Shown one piece after another: positions 6,117-7,323 of a stretch of DNA of 7,323 nt. Within the stretch, counting starts at the first letter, position 1; each line of letters begins with the position of its first letter. The position numbers were made by a program, and so were the translations under genes. This DNA is from an uncultured Desulfurobacterium sp. (GTDB lineage: Bacteria; Aquificota; Aquificia; Desulfurobacteriales; Desulfurobacteriaceae): positions 1 to 7,323 of the forward strand of contig CAJXJV010000060.1 of the NCBI GenBank assembly GCA_913055135.1. Direction: 5' to 3'. The notes under the pieces are model-generated. The model made no database searches, had not been told where the DNA came from, and saw only the letters and a list, made by a program, of their open reading frames with translations.

Positions 6117-7139
6117 ATGGCAAGAATATTTAAACGTGGAAAGTATTGGTGGGTTGACTACCGGCTTCCTGACGGCAGGAGGATCCGCCGTTCTACAGGT
6201 TTTACTGACAAAAAAATGGCTGAGCTTATGCTCAAGGATATTGAGCTCCAGATCGCAAGAAAAACTCTAAAAATTCCTGTTGGAATAACCATTCAAGAAT
6301 TCTGGGAAAGGTATTCTGACTATGCAAAAGCCCATAAAACAGAGCAAACGTGGAAAACGGAAAAGTCTGTTTTTCCTGCTTTTATGAATTTCCTTCATAG
6401 CAAAGGTATAAAAAGACTTGATAAACTCCATCCTGAAATTCTTGAAAAATACAAGGTTTTACTTTTAGAACAGGGCAATAGTCGTTTCACAATCAATAAA
6501 AAACTAAGGACTATCAAAGCTATCATTTCAAAGGCTGTTGAATGGGAGCTATTACCTGAGAATCCGTTTAAGAAGGTAAAACTTTTGAAACAACCAGAAG
6601 GCAGACTCCGGTTCCTAACCAAGGAAGAAATAAAGAAATTGTTGCAAAGTATAGATAGAGAAGATGTAAAACTTTATGTTATTGTTGCTCTAAATACAGG
6701 ATTACGCTTGGCAGAACTGGTAAATCTAAGCTGGGAAGATATAGATTTTGAGAACCGTATTTTGAGAGTTGTTAACAAAGAAAGCTTTACAACAAAAAAT
6801 TTTAGAAATAGAACTATTCCTCTCAATGATACTGCTCTAAAAGCTTTCCAGAGGCTAAAGGAAATAAATCCTGATAAACCAATAGCTTTTAAAAGATACC
6901 ACTTAAGCAAAATCATAAGTACCTATGCTAAAAAAGCTGGTTTTGACGATGTGACCTGCCACACTTTAAGACATACCTTCGCCAGCCATCTCACTATGAA
7001 TGGAATAGATATAGTAACCCTTAAAAAACTGATGGGACACTCCACAATCAGCACAACTCTGATTTACGCCAAGATTACAGAGGAACACAAGTTGAAAGCT
7101 ATATCCCAGTTAAGCTTAATTGATGACATAGAGGTTTAG
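6117..7139 (+). CDS. int: Tyrosine recombinase (phage-type integrase)
   Basis: This 340-residue integrase catalyses site-specific insertion and removal of the element. Residues 1-50 resemble an AP2-like arm-binding domain (GKYWWVDYRLPDGRR). About 60-145 match the SAM-like core-binding domain. About 165-325 are the catalytic domain with all key residues: Arg197 (TGLRLAEL), Lys227, His282 and Arg285 (HTLRHTFAS), His308 (LMGHSTISTT) and the nucleophile Tyr317. Length and motifs are those of an intact enzyme. I chose ATG 6117 over the TTG at 6108 because MARIFKRGKYW is the natural start and the TTG would lie before the predicted transcription start. It reads toward the tRNA-Leu fragment 150 bases downstream, the expected integrase-att layout, and is paired with the divergent excisionase gene. 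Confidence 0.93.
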   Translation: MARIFKRGKYWWVDYRLPDGRRIRRSTGFTDKKMAELMLKDIELQIARKTLKIPVGITIQEFWERYSDYAKAHKTEQTWKTEKSVFPAFMNFLHSKGIKRLDKLHPEILEKYKVLLLEQGNSRFTINKKLRTIKAIISKAVEWELLPENPFKKVKLLKQPEGRLRFLTKEEIKKLLQSIDREDVKLYVIVALNTGLRLAELVNLSWEDIDFENRILRVVNKESFTTKNFRNRTIPLNDTALKAFQRLKEINPDKPIAFKRYHLSKIISTYAKKAGFDDVTCHTLRHTFASHLTMNGIDIVTLKKLMGHSTISTTLIYAKITEEHKLKAISQLSLIDDIEV

Positions 7140-7143
7140 GAGT

Positions 7144-7160
7144 GTGCCAAATACGTGCCA
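7144..7160 (+). repeat. GTGCCA direct repeat, candidate integrase arm sites
   Basis: GTGCCA occurs at 7144-7149 and 7155-7160, 11 bp (about one helical turn) apart, immediately after the integrase stop and about 135 bp from the tRNA core. Short direct repeats near attP are typical arm-binding sites for the N-terminal domain of phage integrases. Assignment is by position and spacing only. Confidence 0.5.
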
Positions 7161-7197
7161 TATAATGCATCAAAATTCCGCAAAAGACGACAAAGTA

Positions 7198-7214
7198 GAG
7201 CAAATATTTTGCAT
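7198..7214. promoter_or_regulatory. GCAA-N5-TTGC site between integrase and attachment site
   Basis: GAGCAA-ATATT-TTGCAT has a perfect core and right arm. No gene starts nearby, so it may act as a roadblock, as an accessory site for recombination, or as the operator of a gene beyond the attachment site in the circular form. Confidence 0.45.
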
Positions 7215-7290
7215 TCGGTAAAGGGATTAACCTTTTGGAAATATCAAGTTATCCTTAGATTCAATTGGGGTTCTTTCCCTTTTCTTGTTA

Positions 7291-7323
7291 GGACTCAAAA
7301 TCCCTTGGGCGCAAGCCCGTGCG
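7291..7323 (+). tRNA. 3' half of tRNA-Leu(CAA), attachment-site core, cut by window end
   Basis: The stretch reads as a tRNA from the anticodon arm on. The anticodon loop is CTCAAAA (7294-7300) with CAA at 7296-7298. Part of the anticodon stem follows, then the long class II variable arm (GGGC-GCAA-GCCC, 7307-7318) and the start of the T stem. The 5' half is missing: upstream bases pair for only 3 bp of the anticodon stem and no D arm or acceptor strand is present. A tRNA 3' fragment beside an integrase is the classic trace of an attachment site, with crossover in or near the anticodon loop. The remaining T arm and acceptor end lie beyond the window. Confidence 0.8.

Noticed and set aside
7220..7235. 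AAAGG...CCTTT hairpin as integrase terminator
   Set aside because: Only a 5-bp AT-containing stem with a 6-base loop and a short T run; too weak to call.
7241..7254. IHF-like site near the att core
   Set aside because: The first half fits but the TTR end does not match; not supported.

Overview
The window looks like the integrase end of a temperate-phage-like integrated element in a low-GC bacterium. The body is roughly 38% GC by counting sample lines. Proteins are rich in Lys, Glu and Ile, and genes are tightly packed. This suits a thermophilic or Aquificota-like host, but no marker in the window fixes the taxon, so that is only an impression.

Layout, left to right: (1) Positions 1 to about 330 are a fragment of a SNF2/DEAH-type helicase, open at the left edge, only about 28% GC. 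It is fused in frame near 325-345 to the tail of an unrelated membrane protein ending at 480. (2) Positions 505-3723 (+) encode a 1072-residue tail tape-measure-like protein with an exact 18-residue repeat and a C-terminal lytic transglycosylase domain. (3) Positions 4935-3720 (-) hold a two-gene unit: an HNH nuclease with an unrecognised N-terminal domain, then a 67-residue two-helix membrane protein. It meets the tape measure gene tail to tail. (4) Positions 4936-5203 are a 268-bp divergent control region. (5) Positions 5204-5806 (+) encode a double helix-turn-helix regulator without a protease domain. (6) Positions 6023-5787 (-) encode an excisionase-like protein. (7) Positions 6117-7139 (+) encode a complete tyrosine recombinase. 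(8) Positions 7140-7323 hold recombination-site DNA ending in the 3' half of a tRNA-Leu(CAA), the likely attachment site.

The main unexpected signal is a dispersed palindrome, GCAA-N5-TTGC. Eight exact copies (starting at 480, 1835, 3092, 4975, 5042, 5301, 6039 and 7200) and one near copy (5156) were found by eye. Base composition predicts less than 0.1 copy. Five exact copies and the near copy lie in the short intergenic gaps, and every sizeable gap has at least one. The simplest reading is an operator set for the tandem-HTH regulator, covering tape measure, HNH unit, repressor, excisionase and the attachment region. That would resemble dispersed stoperator-type control.

A second theme is leaderless expression. 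The HNH and integrase genes each have a perfect TATAAT 6 and 9 bases before the ATG and no ribosome-binding site, while the other genes have clear Shine-Dalgarno sequences. No other phage structural genes are present. The strand alternates almost gene by gene, so the element may be a reduced or rearranged prophage, or a prophage end carrying a defence or exclusion cassette (HNH plus membrane protein). The helicase junction needs checking as a real deletion or an assembly join.
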